Shown: positions 38,518 through 48,841 of the stretch, in pieces | Layout: the number at the start of each line of letters is the position of its first letter | Position numbering within the stretch: position 1 is the first letter of the stretch | Assembly (NCBI RefSeq): GCF_001927245.1 | Contig: NZ_MJUX01000001.1 | Span: 434,001-498,000 of the forward strand | DNA from: Acuticoccus yangtzensis | GTDB lineage: Bacteria > Pseudomonadota > Alphaproteobacteria > Rhizobiales > Amorphaceae | DNA: 64,000 bases | Reading direction: 5' to 3' | Translations under genes and position numbers: made by a program | The notes under the pieces: model-generated | What the model was told of the DNA's origin: nothing | What the model saw: the letters and a program-made list of their open reading frames with translations, nothing else | Database searches by the model: none

Positions 38518-39792
38518 ATGAACGCGCCGACATTCACCCAGACCCCCGACTTTTTGACCCGCGCCCGCGAGGCGGCGGCCAGCATTCGCCCGCTTTTGGC
38601 GCCGACGCCGATTCTGCGCAACGCCCACCTGTCGGAGCGCTACGGGGCGGACATCTACCTGAAGCGCGAGGATCTGACGCCGGTGCGCTCCTACAAGTTG
38701 CGCGGCGCGGCCAATTTCTTCCGCAAGGCGCTGGCGGCGAACCCGGACGCGCGGCAGTTCGTCTGCGCCTCCGCCGGCAACCACGCGCAAGGGTTCGCCT
38801 TCGTGTGCGCGCACCACGGTGTGAACGGCACCGTCTTCATGCCGACGACGACGCCCAAGCAGAAGATTTTCAAGACCGAGACGTTCGGCGGCGCCAACAT
38901 CACCGTACGGCTGACCGGCGACACCTTCGACCAATCCTACAAGGCCGCGCGGATCTTCGCGCAGGAGACCGGCGCGGTGTTCGTGCCGCCGTTCGACCAT
39001 GCGGACATCATCGAGGGTCAGGCGAGCGTCGGCCTCGAAATCCTGGACGCGCTGGACGAGGCGCCGGACATGCTGGTCGTCCCGGTGGGCGGCGGCGGTC
39101 TCGCGGCGGGCATGGTGCAGGTGTTCGAGGCGCTGTCGCCGAAGACGGAGATCGTCTTCGTGGAGCCGGCGGGCGCGCCCTCGCTGCACAAGAGCCTGAT
39201 CGCCGGGCAGCGGGTGACGCTCGACAAGGTGGATTCGTTCGTCGACGGGGCGGCGGTGGCGCAGATCGGAGAGGCCAACTTCGCCGTCCTCGGCAACCGC
39301 CACCCGGCGCAGGTGACGCTCGTGCCCGAAGACCGGCTGTGCGAGACGATCCTGGAGATGCTGAACATCGAGGGTATCGTTCTGGAGCCTGCGGGCGCGC
39401 TGCAGGTGGACGCGCTGCGCTCGCTGCCGCCGGAGCGGCTGCGCGGGCGGCGGATCGTGTGCATCACGTCGGGCGGCAACTTCGACTTCGAGCGGCTGCC
39501 CGAGGTGAAGGAGCGGGCGATGCGCGCCGCGGGCACCAAGAAATATTTCATCCTGCGCCTGCCGCAGCGGCCGGGCGCACTGCGCGACTTCCTGGAGCAG
39601 CTCGGGCCGGACGACGACATCTCGCGCTTCGAGTATCTGAAGAAGTCGGCGCGCAATTTCGGCTCCATCCTCATCGGCATCGAGACGCCGGAGCGGCACA
39701 ACTTCGACCGCCTGACCGCAAAGCTGGACGCGGCGGGCTTCGTCTACCGCGACATCACCGAGGACGAGATCGTGGCGGGCCTCCTGATCTGA
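38518..39792 (+). CDS. ilvA: Threonine ammonia-lyase (threonine dehydratase)
   Basis: PLP enzyme deaminating threonine to 2-oxobutanoate, 424 residues from ATG 38518. The PLP lysine is in VRSYKLRGAANFF, cofactor loop VPVGGGGLAAGM, and the C-terminal single ACT-like domain (about 330-424) begins KYFILRLPQRPGALRDFLEQL. This is the short form found in Bacillus and many alphaproteobacteria. Its stop codon TGA shares one base with the pdxA start (TGATG). Confidence 0.94.
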   Translation: MNAPTFTQTPDFLTRAREAAASIRPLLAPTPILRNAHLSERYGADIYLKREDLTPVRSYKLRGAANFFRKALAANPDARQFVCASAGNHAQGFAFVCAHHGVNGTVFMPTTTPKQKIFKTETFGGANITVRLTGDTFDQSYKAARIFAQETGAVFVPPFDHADIIEGQASVGLEILDALDEAPDMLVVPVGGGGLAAGMVQVFEALSPKTEIVFVEPAGAPSLHKSLIAGQRVTLDKVDSFVDGAAVAQIGEANFAVLGNRHPAQVTLVPEDRLCETILEMLNIEGIVLEPAGALQVDALRSLPPERLRGRRIVCITSGGNFDFERLPEVKERAMRAAGTKKYFILRLPQRPGALRDFLEQLGPDDDISRFEYLKKSARNFGSILIGIETPERHNFDRLTAKLDAAGFVYRDITEDEIVAGLLI

Positions 39793-40778
39793 TGCTGGCA
39801 CTGACGATGGGCGAACCCGCCGGAGTGGGCGGGGAGATCACGCTGGCGGCCTGGCAGGAACTGCGCGGCACCGGCCCGGCCTTCCTCCTCATCGACGATC
39901 CGGAGCGGGTCCGGGCGCTGGCCGCGCGCATGGGACTCGGCGTGCCGGTGGAGACGGTGGCGACGCCCGCCGAGGCGGGCGACGTGTTCGCGCGGGCGCT
40001 GCCGGTGCTGCCGCTCGGCATCCCGGTCAGTGCGGAGCCGGGCGTTGCGGACCCGGCGAACGCGGCGGCTGTGATCACCGCGATCCGCGAGGCGGTGCGG
40101 CTGGCGCAGGCGGGTGCGGTGGACGGGATCGTCACCAATCCGATCCACAAGGCGGTGCTGCTCGAAGGCGGCTTCCACCACCCCGGCCACACCGAGTTCC
40201 TGGCCGAGCTGGCGGGGGTGGAGCGCACGGTGATGCTGCTCGCCGGACCCGGCATCCGCGTCGTCCCGGTGACGATCCACATTCCGCTCGCCGACGTTCC
40301 GGCGGAACTGACGGCGGAGCTTCTGGAGGACACCGCCCGCATCGTCGACCGCGACATGAGGGGGATGTTCGGGCTGAAGGCGCCGCGTCTGGTGGTGGCG
40401 GGGCTGAACCCGCACGCGGGCGAGAACGGGCAGATCGGCCGCGAGGAGGTGGACCTCGTCGCCCCGGCGGTGGCGCGTCTTGCGGCGGAGGGGCTGAGCA
40501 TCGAGGGGCCGCAGAGCGCGGACACGATGTTCCACGAGCGCGCCCGCGCCCGCTACGACGTGGCGCTGTGCATGTACCACGACCAGGCGCTGATCCCGAT
40601 CAAGACGCTGGCCTTCGACGAGGGGGTGAACGTCACCCTCGGCCTTCCCTTCGTGCGCACGTCGCCGGACCACGGCACCGCATTCAATATTGCGGGCCAG
40701 GGCCTCGCGCGGCCTAATAGCCTGATCGCGGCGATCACCCTCGCCGACGAGCTGAGCCGAAACCGGAGAGCGTTGTGA
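39792..40778 (+). CDS. pdxA: 4-hydroxythreonine-4-phosphate dehydrogenase
   Basis: NAD-dependent enzyme of the DXP-dependent vitamin B6 route, 328 residues. It begins [15 protein letters not shown]; metal ligands are in [26 protein letters not shown] and [15 protein letters not shown]; the end has [12 protein letters not shown]. Coupled to ilvA on the left and to pdxJ on the right (GTGA overlap at 40775-40778). Confidence 0.95.
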   Translation: MLALTMGEPAGVGGEITLAAWQELRGTGPAFLLIDDPERVRALAARMGLGVPVETVATPAEAGDVFARALPVLPLGIPVSAEPGVADPANAAAVITAIREAVRLAQAGAVDGIVTNPIHKAVLLEGGFHHPGHTEFLAELAGVERTVMLLAGPGIRVVPVTIHIPLADVPAELTAELLEDTARIVDRDMRGMFGLKAPRLVVAGLNPHAGENGQIGREEVDLVAPAVARLAAEGLSIEGPQSADTMFHERARARYDVALCMYHDQALIPIKTLAFDEGVNVTLGLPFVRTSPDHGTAFNIAGQGLARPNSLIAAITLADELSRNRRAL

Positions 40779-41518
40779 GCCTTCCCGCCGTCCCGCGCCT
40801 TGGCGTCAACATCGACCACATCGCCACCGTGCGTAATGCGCGCGGCGGCAAGCACCCGGACCCGGTGCACGGCGCCTTTCTGGCGGCCGAGGCGGGGGCG
40901 GACGGGATCACAGCGCATCTGCGCGAAGACCGCCGCCACATCCGTGACGCCGACATCGAGCGGCTGATGGCCGAGGGCCCGCTGCCGCTGAACTTCGAGA
41001 TGGCGGTGACGGACGAGATGCTGGCGATCGCCACGCGCCTTCGCCCGCACGCCTGCTGTCTCGTGCCGGAGAAGCGCGAGGAGGTGACGACCGAAGGCGG
41101 CCTGGAGGTGGCGCACGCGGCGGGGGACCTCGCCGGGTTCGTCGCCAAGCTGACGGAGGCGGGGATCCGCGTGTCGCTCTTCATCGACCCGGAGCCGGCG
41201 CAGGTTGAGGCGGCGCACCGGGTGGGCGCTCCGGTGGTGGAACTCCATACCGGCGCGTATTGCGATGCGCCGGACGCCGAGCGGGACGCGCAGTTTCAGC
41301 GCATCGTCCAGGCGGCGAAGATGGCCGAGTCGCTCGGCATCGAGTGCCATGCGGGGCACGGACTGGACTTCACGACCGCCGGCCCCGTTGCGGCGATCCC
41401 CAACATGGCCGAGCTCAACATCGGCCACTTCTTGATCGGCGCGGCGATCTTCACCGGCATCATCCCCGCGGTTCAGGAGATGAAGCGGGTGATCGCGGCG
41501 GCGCGCACGGCCGAGTAA
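40775..41518 (+). CDS. pdxJ: Pyridoxine 5'-phosphate synthase
   Basis: TIM-barrel enzyme that condenses the PdxA product with deoxyxylulose 5-phosphate. 247 residues: [48 protein letters not shown] and [10 protein letters not shown], with LNIGHFLIG near the end. Starts at a GTG within the pdxA stop. The two consecutive enzymes are made from one coupled message. Confidence 0.96.
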   Translation: MSLPAVPRLGVNIDHIATVRNARGGKHPDPVHGAFLAAEAGADGITAHLREDRRHIRDADIERLMAEGPLPLNFEMAVTDEMLAIATRLRPHACCLVPEKREEVTTEGGLEVAHAAGDLAGFVAKLTEAGIRVSLFIDPEPAQVEAAHRVGAPVVELHTGAYCDAPDAERDAQFQRIVQAAKMAESLGIECHAGHGLDFTTAGPVAAIPNMAELNIGHFLIGAAIFTGIIPAVQEMKRVIAAARTAE

Positions 41519-41637
41519 GGCGGCGGCGGGCGAGGCTCCGCGCCGGATTGACGCGGATGTCATAGAAGCTTCGCCCAATTGTCGGCGGGGCGACATGGAG
41601 GAGCCGCTAGAGACGGGCCACCTTGTTGGAGGCCTTT

Positions 41638-42864
41638 ATGATCCGTCTCGCACTCGGCGCGGCCGTCGCGCTACTTCCCCTCGTCGCCCCGGTTCCGGGG
41701 ATCGCCACGGCCGCCGATGCGGCCGAGCCGCTGACCTATGGCGTGCGCCCGTTCGCGCTGATCGACAAGCTCGCCGACGGCCCGCTGAAGGAGAAGCTTC
41801 TCTCCTGCACCGGCCAGACCCCGAAGGCGACCACCTTCTCGATCGGCCACCGCGGCGCGCCGCTGCAGTTCCCCGAGCACAGCGTTCAGTCCAACCTCGC
41901 CGCGGCGCGTCAGGGCGCGGGCATCTTGGAGTGTGACGTCGCCTTCACGAAGGACAAGGAGCTCGTCTGCCGTCACGCCCAGAATGACCTGCATACCACC
42001 ACCAATATCCTGGTGACGGATCTGGCGGACAAGTGCACCACGCCGTTCAGCGCCGCCGCCGACGGCAAGCCCGCCGCCGCCGAGTGCCGCACGTCCGACC
42101 TCACCCTCGACGAATATCTGACGCTGACGCCGAAGATGGATTCCTTCGACAAGACGGCCGAGACCGCCGAGGCCTATCAGGGCGGGATGCCGACCTGGCG
42201 CACGACGCTGTTCAACGACGGCGCCGAGCTGATGACGCACAAGCAGTCGATCGCGCTGTTCAAGTCGCTCGGCACCAAGTTCACGCCGGAGCTGAAGGAT
42301 CCTGCGGTGGAGATGCCGTTCGACGGCTACACCATGGACGACTACGCCCAGCAGCTTCTGGACGAGTACACGGCGGCGGGCATCCCCGCCTCGGACGTCT
42401 TCCCGCAGTCCTTCAACTACGATGTGGTGAAGTATTGGGTGGCGAACGGCGGCGAGTTCGCCGAGCAGGCCGTCTTCCTGGTGGAGCCGGCGGACGACTG
42501 GCGCCATGACGACCCGTCGACCTGGGTGAACAGCCCGGCCGAGATCGCCGCGGCGGGGGTGAAGTATCTCGCGCCGTCGATCAACATGCTGGTGGCGCTG
42601 GGCGGCAAGGGTGACATCGTCGCCTCCGACTATGCCAAGGCCGCGCAGGAGGCGGGGCTGAAGCTGATCACGTGGTCGCTGGAGCGTTCCGGCCCGCTCT
42701 CCGGCGGCGGCGGCTGGTACTATAATTCGGTCAACGACGCGATCTCGTCGGACGCCGACTATTACAACGTGCTGAACGTTCTGGCGCAGGACGTCGGCGT
42801 CGTCGGCGTGTTCTCCGACTGGCCGGCCACGGTGACCTATTACGCCAACTGCTTCGGCCTCTGA
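41638..42864 (+). CDS. Secreted glycerophosphodiester phosphodiesterase
   Basis: GDPD-family phospholipase-like enzyme of 408 residues, exported by the signal MIRLALGAAVALLPLVAPVPG. Catalytic/metal residues are seen in FSIGHRGAPLQFPEHS (HRG, PE) and ILECDVAFTKDKELVCRHA (ECDV). A ~120-residue insertion rich in acidic residues (TAETAEAYQGGMPTWRTTLF region) separates these from EQAVFLVEPADDWRH and SPAEIAAAGVKYLAPS. Start ATG 41638 after GGAGG; an upstream ATG (41623) is weaker. It could recycle glycerophosphocholine produced from phosphatidylcholine. Confidence 0.9.
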   Translation: MIRLALGAAVALLPLVAPVPGIATAADAAEPLTYGVRPFALIDKLADGPLKEKLLSCTGQTPKATTFSIGHRGAPLQFPEHSVQSNLAAARQGAGILECDVAFTKDKELVCRHAQNDLHTTTNILVTDLADKCTTPFSAAADGKPAAAECRTSDLTLDEYLTLTPKMDSFDKTAETAEAYQGGMPTWRTTLFNDGAELMTHKQSIALFKSLGTKFTPELKDPAVEMPFDGYTMDDYAQQLLDEYTAAGIPASDVFPQSFNYDVVKYWVANGGEFAEQAVFLVEPADDWRHDDPSTWVNSPAEIAAAGVKYLAPSINMLVALGGKGDIVASDYAKAAQEAGLKLITWSLERSGPLSGGGGWYYNSVNDAISSDADYYNVLNVLAQDVGVVGVFSDWPATVTYYANCFGL

Positions 42865-42899
42865 GGCTGCGGCACCCTCCTTCGGGCGGTGCTGGAAGA

Positions 42900-42922
42900 G
42901 GCCGCCTTCGGGCGGCCTTTTT
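42900..42922 (+). terminator. Rho-independent terminator after the phosphodiesterase gene
   Basis: GGCCGCC/GGCGGCC stem with a TTCG tetraloop and five T residues, 35 bases after the stop codon. A second TTCG-loop hairpin (about 42870-42892) lies directly before it. Confidence 0.9.
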
Positions 42923-42931
42923 GCGTTGCGG

Positions 42932-43795
42932 TCAGGCGGTCACCAGGAGGCCCATTCCGGCGAGGATGACGACGGCCCATTTGAGCCGGCGCGCAAGGTC
43001 GCCTTCGCGCAGCAGGATGGACCCGGCGAGCACGGTGAGGAGGACGCTGACCTCGCGCACCGGCGCGACGTAGACCACCGGCGTGAAGGTGAGCGCGGTG
43101 AGGACGAGGATGTAGGCGAGCGGGGTGAAGACGGCGATGGCGAGGACGCTCCAGCGGTGGCGCGCCCACAGATCCGCCATCTCCGCCCTCCCCCTGGCGC
43201 GCGCGGCGATGGGGCCGAGCACCACCACCCGGCCGAGGCACGTCGCATAGTCCATGATGATGGGCGGGACGGCGAGGACGGCGACGGCATGCGCGTCCCA
43301 CACCGTATAGGTGCCGATGAGGCCGCCGACCGCGAGGCCGAAGAGGAGCGAGGTGGAGACGTTGCGCGCCCCTCCCCGGCCGCCGCCGGTGAGGCAGAGG
43401 ACGCCCGCGATGATGAGCGCCGCGCCCGCCAGCACCTGAGGCGACGCGTTCTCGCCGAGGAAGAGGATGGCGAACCCGGCGGAGAGGAACGGGCCGGTGG
43501 CGCGCGCGGTGGGGTAGACCAGCGAGAGGTCGCCTTTGCGGTAGCCGACCTGCAGCAGCATGAAATAGCCGAGGTGCAGGACGACGCTTCCGGCGATGAA
43601 GACGAGCGCCTCGGCACTGGGCGTGAAGCCGCCGTGCAGCAGGCTCCAGAGGGCGAGCGGCGCGTAGAGGACGACGGAGAGGATGCTGACGAGGAGGATC
43701 AGCGCCGGGCCGCCGTTGATGCGTTTGACGCAGAAATTCCATGTGGCGTGGCAGAAGGCGGCGGCGAGGACGAGGGAGAAGCCGAGAGGTGTCAT
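42932..43795 (-). CDS. EamA-family (DMT) transporter
   Basis: 287-residue inner-membrane protein with about ten hydrophobic segments in two repeated EamA halves (first half starts LGFSLVLAAAFCHATWNFCVKR; second GLAVGGLIGTYTVWDAHAV). Start at ATG 43795. Longer open frames upstream are not part of the protein. The substrate is unknown; the family exports metabolites or amino acids. Confidence 0.87.
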   Translation of the reverse strand: MTPLGFSLVLAAAFCHATWNFCVKRINGGPALILLVSILSVVLYAPLALWSLLHGGFTPSAEALVFIAGSVVLHLGYFMLLQVGYRKGDLSLVYPTARATGPFLSAGFAILFLGENASPQVLAGAALIIAGVLCLTGGGRGGARNVSTSLLFGLAVGGLIGTYTVWDAHAVAVLAVPPIIMDYATCLGRVVVLGPIAARARGRAEMADLWARHRWSVLAIAVFTPLAYILVLTALTFTPVVYVAPVREVSVLLTVLAGSILLREGDLARRLKWAVVILAGMGLLVTA

Positions 43796-44104
43796 CGAGG
43801 ACCTGAGGTGACGGGCCGAATGGCTGTGAGCCAGATGGCAGCGGGCCAGGGGTGCCGCGCCGCGTGGGCGGCGAGACGGGTGGGGTGGTGCGGGCGCACG
43901 ACATCGCGCCCTGTCCATCCCCTCTGGCTTTTTCGTCCTCGGGTGTCCGCCAGCTTGCCCGGTTTGCGCCGGGCCGCGGCTCATCGCGGCGCTCGGTCCA
44001 GCTTGCGCGGATGCGCAACGGAACCCTAGCCGCACATGGATCGGCCCCTGTTCTCTAGCAGCCGGTGCACCGATATGAAAGGGCGAGAGAAAAAGGGAGC
44101 CGTC
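43796..44104. other. Divergent gap between the EamA and DUF1244 genes
   Basis: 309 bases that should contain both promoters. No convincing promoter boxes or repeats were recognised. Confidence 0.45.
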
Positions 44105-44398
44105 ATGACCGACGCCGAACGCACCGAACTGGAGGCCGCCGCCTTCCGCCGTCTGGTGAACCACCTGCGCGAACGCCCGGACGTGCAGAACATCGACCTC
44201 ATGAATCTCGCCGGGTTCTGCCGCAACTGCCTGTCGCGCTGGTACGGCGAGGAGGCCGAGGCGCGCGGCATCGCGGTCGACAAGGAGGCCGCGCGAGAGG
44301 AGGTGTACGGGATGCCTTACGCGGAGTGGAAGGCGAAGTATCAGACCGAATCCAGCGACGCGCAGAAGGCCGCGTTCGAGGCTGTGCCGAAGCACTGA
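44105..44398 (+). CDS. DUF1244 domain-containing protein
   Basis: 97-residue conserved protein of unknown function. The core FRRLVNHLRERPDVQNIDLMNLAGFCRNCLSRWY and YGMPYAEWKAKYQ are hallmarks of the family. ATG 44105 is chosen because the family begins at this point and a GGGAG site precedes it; a longer frame from 44036 is less likely. Confidence 0.93.
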   Translation: MTDAERTELEAAAFRRLVNHLRERPDVQNIDLMNLAGFCRNCLSRWYGEEAEARGIAVDKEAAREEVYGMPYAEWKAKYQTESSDAQKAAFEAVPKH

Positions 44399-44423
44399 GG
44401 CCGGGGCTGGTCGCTCGTCGGCA

Positions 44424-44446
44424 GGAAGGCGCAGGCTGCGCCTTCC
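44424..44446. terminator. Hairpin after DUF1244
   Basis: Ten-base perfect stem GGAAGGCGCA/TGCGCCTTCC with a three-base loop, 26 bases after the DUF1244 stop. No T-run follows, so it may be an mRNA-end stabiliser rather than an intrinsic terminator. Confidence 0.5.
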
Positions 44447-44711
44447 GACAGCGTGCGGACGAAATGTCACGCCGATTTTAGGCTTCGTGCAATGGCCTCG
44501 GCGATCCTCAGAATGTTTTAAGAATGAGAGGGATCGCTGCCATCCCACCCGTTCATTTTAGTACTATCTTGCGTGAGTCACAATTTCGTGATGCTCTTAT
44601 TGCCTCGACTTGTGCCTGAGTTCTGACGTAATTTGAGAAATGAAATCCTTTTCATCGTATCTTGTTCGTTCAAGATTCGAAGGTTTTTCTCACATATGGT
44701 GAGGAGGCGGG
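44447..44711. promoter_or_regulatory. AT-rich upstream region of the alpha/beta hydrolase gene
   Basis: This is one of the few AT-rich intergenic stretches in the window. It contains a perfect inverted repeat ATCTTG-(6 bases)-CAAGAT at 44659-44676, 36 bases before the start codon, followed by a short T-run. It could be an operator, or a leader hairpin. Confidence 0.45.
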
Positions 44712-45506
44712 ATGGTCGGCGAAACGCGGCAGTTCTGGAACGGACAGCTGGAGCATGCTGCCATCATCCCCGATTTTGCCGCGTGGCAAGACCGTCACGA
44801 GGCGCTGTCGGCGCAGGCGGATGCACTTGGTATGCCGGAGAGGATCCCGACGGGGGCGGACGACCTGCAGGCGCTGTGGCGCACCAAGCTCGGCAGGGCG
44901 TCGCACGGGCTCCTCTACATCCACGGCGGCTTCTGGCGGCGCTACGCGGCTCACGACTTTTCCTTCGTCGCCGAAACGGCGGCGGCCGCCAATGTCACCT
45001 TCTACAATGTCGACTATCGGCTGGTTCCGCTGGTGCGGATGAAGGAGGCGGTGGACGATGTGGTCGCCGCATGCGCCATCGCGCGGGAGGCGTGTGACCG
45101 GCTCGTGGTGGTCGGCCACTCGGCAGGGGCGCATCTTGCCGTCGAAGCAGCGATGCGCATGGAGAGGCCGCCCGACCACGTCGTCGCGATCAGCGGGATC
45201 TACGACCTCGCCCCGCTGAGGTTCGCGTTCATCCAGGACGAGCTCGGATTGTCCGACGAAGAGGTCGCCACGTTCTCACCGATCTTCCGGGCCGCGTCCA
45301 TGCCGTGCCCGGTTCACATCAGGGTGGGAGCGGCGGAGACGGCGGAATTCCAGCGCCAATCGGTCCGCTTCTTCGAGACGGTGAGCGAGGCGGGCCGCAC
45401 TGCGACGATCGAATTCATGCAGGCCCATCACCATTCCAGCATCGTCGCCGAGCTTGCCGATTCCAATACCGTCCTCTCGCATCTGGTGCAGTCGCTGCTG
45501 CACTGA
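44712..45506 (+). CDS. Alpha/beta hydrolase, kynurenine-formamidase-like
   Basis: 264-residue serine hydrolase. Oxyanion motif LLYIHGGFWRRY, nucleophile elbow VVVGHSAGAHLA (Ser), and the late His in HHHSSIV; VYNVDYRLVPLVRM-like sequence between. The HGGxW plus GHSAGA pattern is that of bacterial/eukaryotic arylformamidase-like esterases, but no tryptophan-degradation gene is adjacent, so the substrate is open. GAGGAGG precedes the ATG. Confidence 0.85.
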   Translation: MVGETRQFWNGQLEHAAIIPDFAAWQDRHEALSAQADALGMPERIPTGADDLQALWRTKLGRASHGLLYIHGGFWRRYAAHDFSFVAETAAAANVTFYNVDYRLVPLVRMKEAVDDVVAACAIAREACDRLVVVGHSAGAHLAVEAAMRMERPPDHVVAISGIYDLAPLRFAFIQDELGLSDEEVATFSPIFRAASMPCPVHIRVGAAETAEFQRQSVRFFETVSEAGRTATIEFMQAHHHSSIVAELADSNTVLSHLVQSLLH

Positions 45507-45728
45507 GGCGCCCTCGCGGGCCTCGCCGCGCTCGCAACGCCCGCCGCCTCGCTTCTCCCTTATCGCGCCGACCGCCCCGCTTCGCCCGCCTGTGCCGACG
45601 CCGATTTGCCGGCGCGCCGATTGCGGAGAGGACACTGCACGATTGCAAGAGCCGCGCGGACAGGCCACCATCTGCGGATGCGCCCGCGCAAGACGGGGGT
45701 GGGACTGACCGCGCGACGGGTGAGGCTG

Positions 45729-46868
45729 ATGGGATCGACATTCGAGATCGCGGTTCTGGCGGGGGACGGGATCGGCGCGGAGGTGACACCGTCCGCGCTC
45801 GTCGTCGCGTCGGAGGCGATGGCGGCGGCCGGCGGGCCGAAGCTCGTGCTGAACGCGCAGCCCGCCGGGGCGGCGCACTTCCAGCACACCGGCAGCGCGC
45901 TACCGGAGGAGACGCTGCGCGCGTGCGAGGCGGCGGACGCGATCTATCTCGGCGCCATGGGCCTGCCGGATGTGCGCTATCCGGACGGCACGGAGATCAC
46001 GCCGCAGATCGCCCTGCGCATCCATTTCGACCTTTATGCCGGGCTGCGGCCGACGCGGGCGATCCCCGGTGTCCCGGCGACGCTCGCCGATCCCGAGGCC
46101 GGGCGGATCGACTTCGCCCTGGTGCGCGAGTCCACCGAGGGGCTTTTCGCCTCCTACGGCAAGGGCGAGGTGGAGGGCGACCGGGCGCGCGACACGCAGG
46201 TGATCACCCGCGAGGCGACGTTGCGGGTCAGCCGCTTCGCCTTCGACCTCGCCGTCCAGCGCGGGGCCCGCGGCGACGGCGCGTCCGGCGCAGCGGTGAC
46301 GCTGGTGGACAAGGCCAACGTCTTCGCCTCGTTCGCCTTCATGCGGCGGGTGTTCGATGAGGTCGCGGCAGGCTATCCCGCGGTCACGCCGCACCATCTT
46401 TATGTCGATGCGGCCGCCCTCGCCTTCGTCACCAAGCCGTGGACGTTCGATGTGATCGTGACCGAGAACATGTTCGGGGACATCCTGTCGGACCTCGCGG
46501 CGGGGCTGGTGGGCGGCATGGGCTATGCGCCGTCCGCCGACATCGGCGATCGGCACGCGGTGTTTCAGCCGGCGCACGGGTCCGCGCCGGACATCATGGG
46601 GACGGGGCGGGCCAACCCGACGGCGGCGATCCTCTCCGCGGCGCTGATGCTGGACTGGCTCGGCCAGCGCCACGGCATGACCGCGGCGACGGACGCGGCG
46701 ATGCTGATCAACCGCGCGGTGGATGCCGCCTTCGCGGACGGCGGCCTTCGCACCGCCGAGCATGGCGGCAGCGCCGGTGTGCGCGAGGTGACGGACCACG
46801 TGCTCGACCATCTGCGCCAGTCGACCACGCCTTCGGTGTCGACCCCCGCGGCGCCGCCCCTTTTGTAG
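45729..46868 (+). CDS. Isocitrate/isopropylmalate dehydrogenase-family enzyme
   Basis: 379-residue beta-decarboxylating dehydrogenase. The start region is [19 protein letters not shown]; the active-site Lys/Asp are in VDKANVF and [20 protein letters not shown]; the cofactor loop is [39 protein letters not shown] resembles both isopropylmalate and tartrate/homoisocitrate types. There is no leuCD next to it, so a housekeeping LeuB role is not assured. An open frame begins earlier (45606) but has no family sequence before 45729. Confidence 0.87.
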   Translation: MGSTFEIAVLAGDGIGAEVTPSALVVASEAMAAAGGPKLVLNAQPAGAAHFQHTGSALPEETLRACEAADAIYLGAMGLPDVRYPDGTEITPQIALRIHFDLYAGLRPTRAIPGVPATLADPEAGRIDFALVRESTEGLFASYGKGEVEGDRARDTQVITREATLRVSRFAFDLAVQRGARGDGASGAAVTLVDKANVFASFAFMRRVFDEVAAGYPAVTPHHLYVDAAALAFVTKPWTFDVIVTENMFGDILSDLAAGLVGGMGYAPSADIGDRHAVFQPAHGSAPDIMGTGRANPTAAILSAALMLDWLGQRHGMTAATDAAMLINRAVDAAFADGGLRTAEHGGSAGVREVTDHVLDHLRQSTTPSVSTPAAPPLL

Positions 46869-46948
46869 GCGGTCCGCTCGCCGTGCGGTGAGGCGGCCTC
46901 CAGAGGCGCAGCCGGAGGCGTGAGCCGCCGACGTTCGGCCGCCGCGGT

Positions 46949-48085
46949 TCAGGTGAGCGGGAGGGCGGCGCGGATGGTGCCGTCCGGCTCGCGCTCGGCC
47001 TGCCCTCCCAATTCCAGTTCCACCAGCGCCGCGGTGACGAGACCGGCCGGAAGCCCCGTCGCGCGGATCAGCATGTCGAGCGGCACCGCCGTCAGCGACA
47101 GGGCGGTGGCGACGGTGGTGATGGCGTCGGCGGGCATCTCCTGCGGCAGGCGGGCGCCCGTGTCGGCGGCGTCGTCGAAGATGTCCGGCGCTTCGGCGAA
47201 ACCTGGGAGCATTGGCGCGTCGGTGGTGCCGATCGCGTCCATGACGTCGCGCGCGGTGGTGGCGAGGCCTGCGCCGTCCTTCAGCAGCGCCAGGCAGCCG
47301 GCGGCGCGCGGGTCGAGCGGCGATCCGGGCACGGCGAACACGTCGCGCCCTGCGGCGGCGGCGAAGTTGGCGGTGTGGAGCGAGCCGGAGCGCGCCGCGG
47401 CCTCCACCACCAGGACACCGCGCGAGAGGCCCGCGATGAGGCGATTGCGCCGCACGAAGAGCCGCGCCGTGGGTTCCACGCCGAGCGGCATCTCGGACAG
47501 GATGGCGCCGTCCTCGGCGATTGCGGCGTGGAGGTCGGCGTTGGCCTCGGGGCGCGGCTTGTCGACCCCGCCGGCGACCACGGCGACGGTGCCGGTGGGG
47601 AGCGCGCCGCGGTGGGCCTCGGCGTCGATGCCGAGCGCCAGGCCCGAGGCGACGGTCCACCCCTCGCGCCCGAACTCCGCGGACCAGGTCCGGGCGATGG
47701 TGCGCCCGGCGGCCGAGGCCTGGCGCGAGCCGACGACGCCGATGGTGGGCCGCGCCGCCAGCGACAGGTCGCCGAGGACCGCGATCACGGGCGGCGGACC
47801 GTCGATCTCGGCCAGGAGCGCGGGGTAGGCGCGGCCGCCGAAATAGACGAAGTGGGCGCCGGTGCGGTTGGCGGCGGCCATCTCCCGCTCGATCAGCGCC
47901 GGCTCGGCGACGGCGATGGGGCGGCGCAGGCCCCCCGCGGCGGCGAGGTCCGGCAGGGCGGCGAGGGCCGCGGCGGCGGTGCCGAAGCGGCGCATCAGGG
48001 TGTGGAAGGTCTCCGGCCCGACATTTTCCGAGCGGATGAGGCGCAGCCAGTCGAACTCTTCGGCGTGGCTGGCGGGCGGCTTCAT
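46949..48085 (-). CDS. dprA: DNA-processing protein DprA
   Basis: 378 residues. It binds single-stranded DNA and loads RecA during transformation. The Rossmann-like SMF core has [53 protein letters not shown] and [16 protein letters not shown]; a C-terminal winged helix (~310-378) ends the protein. It overlaps the plsY stop by four bases (ATGA at 48082-48085), as is often seen in alphaproteobacteria. Confidence 0.94.
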   Translation of the reverse strand: MKPPASHAEEFDWLRLIRSENVGPETFHTLMRRFGTAAAALAALPDLAAAGGLRRPIAVAEPALIEREMAAANRTGAHFVYFGGRAYPALLAEIDGPPPVIAVLGDLSLAARPTIGVVGSRQASAAGRTIARTWSAEFGREGWTVASGLALGIDAEAHRGALPTGTVAVVAGGVDKPRPEANADLHAAIAEDGAILSEMPLGVEPTARLFVRRNRLIAGLSRGVLVVEAAARSGSLHTANFAAAAGRDVFAVPGSPLDPRAAGCLALLKDGAGLATTARDVMDAIGTTDAPMLPGFAEAPDIFDDAADTGARLPQEMPADAITTVATALSLTAVPLDMLIRATGLPAGLVTAALVELELGGQAEREPDGTIRAALPLT

Positions 48086-48696
48086 TTCTTGCCGATCCGG
48101 CTTTCCTCACCCTTCATGAGGCGGGCGATGTTGGCGCGGTGCTTGAACCAGAGGAGCGCGGTGAGGACGCCGAAGACTTCGGCATATTGGATCTCGCCCC
48201 GGACGGCGAGGATGAAGGGCACGCACAAGGAGCCGAGGAGCGCCGACAGCGACGAGTAGCGCGTGACGATGGCGGTGGTGAGCCAGATGCCGCACAGAGC
48301 GAGGCCGGTGGGCCAGGAGGCGGCCAGGAGCACGCCGATATAGGTGGCGACGCCCTTTCCGCCGCGGAAGCCGAGCCAGACCGGGAAGAGATGGCCGAGG
48401 AAGGCGCCCAGCGCCGCGGTGACGACGAAATCCGCCCCGCCATAGTGCCAGCCGAGGAGCACCGGAACGGCGCCCTTCAGCGCGTCCAGCACCAGGGTGG
48501 CGGCGGCGATGTCCTTGCGGCCCGTGCGCAGGACGTTGGTGGCGCCGATGTTGCCGGAGCCGATCTTGCGCACGTCCCCCAGCCCGGCGAGGCGGGTGAG
48601 GATGAGGCCGAAGGGGATCGACCCCGACAGGTAGCTGAGGGCGAAGACGGCGGCGAAGTACGGCCACACGGCGGCCCAACTGATCGGATCCGGCAT
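48082..48696 (-). CDS. plsY: Glycerol-3-phosphate acyltransferase
   Basis: Inner-membrane enzyme using acyl-phosphate to acylate glycerol 3-phosphate. Motifs: [26 protein letters not shown] (substrate phosphate loop) and [12 protein letters not shown]; about five membrane segments, 204 residues. ATG 48696 has a GGGGAGAGG site; the frame upstream is not family sequence. Together with plsC it supplies phosphatidic acid. Confidence 0.94.
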   Translation of the reverse strand: MPDPISWAAVWPYFAAVFALSYLSGSIPFGLILTRLAGLGDVRKIGSGNIGATNVLRTGRKDIAAATLVLDALKGAVPVLLGWHYGGADFVVTAALGAFLGHLFPVWLGFRGGKGVATYIGVLLAASWPTGLALCGIWLTTAIVTRYSSLSALLGSLCVPFILAVRGEIQYAEVFGVLTALLWFKHRANIARLMKGEESRIGKK

Positions 48697-48841
48697 CCTC
48701 TCCCCAAGGACTATCAACCATATTGGGGCGATGAGTGGCCGAAAGCGGAGGCGGACGCAAGTCAGCCGTTGATGCTGACGGCGGGGACGGTTACATCTTA
48801 CCGACGGACGGGTGTGAGGGTCCGTTAGTGGGGATGCCGCG

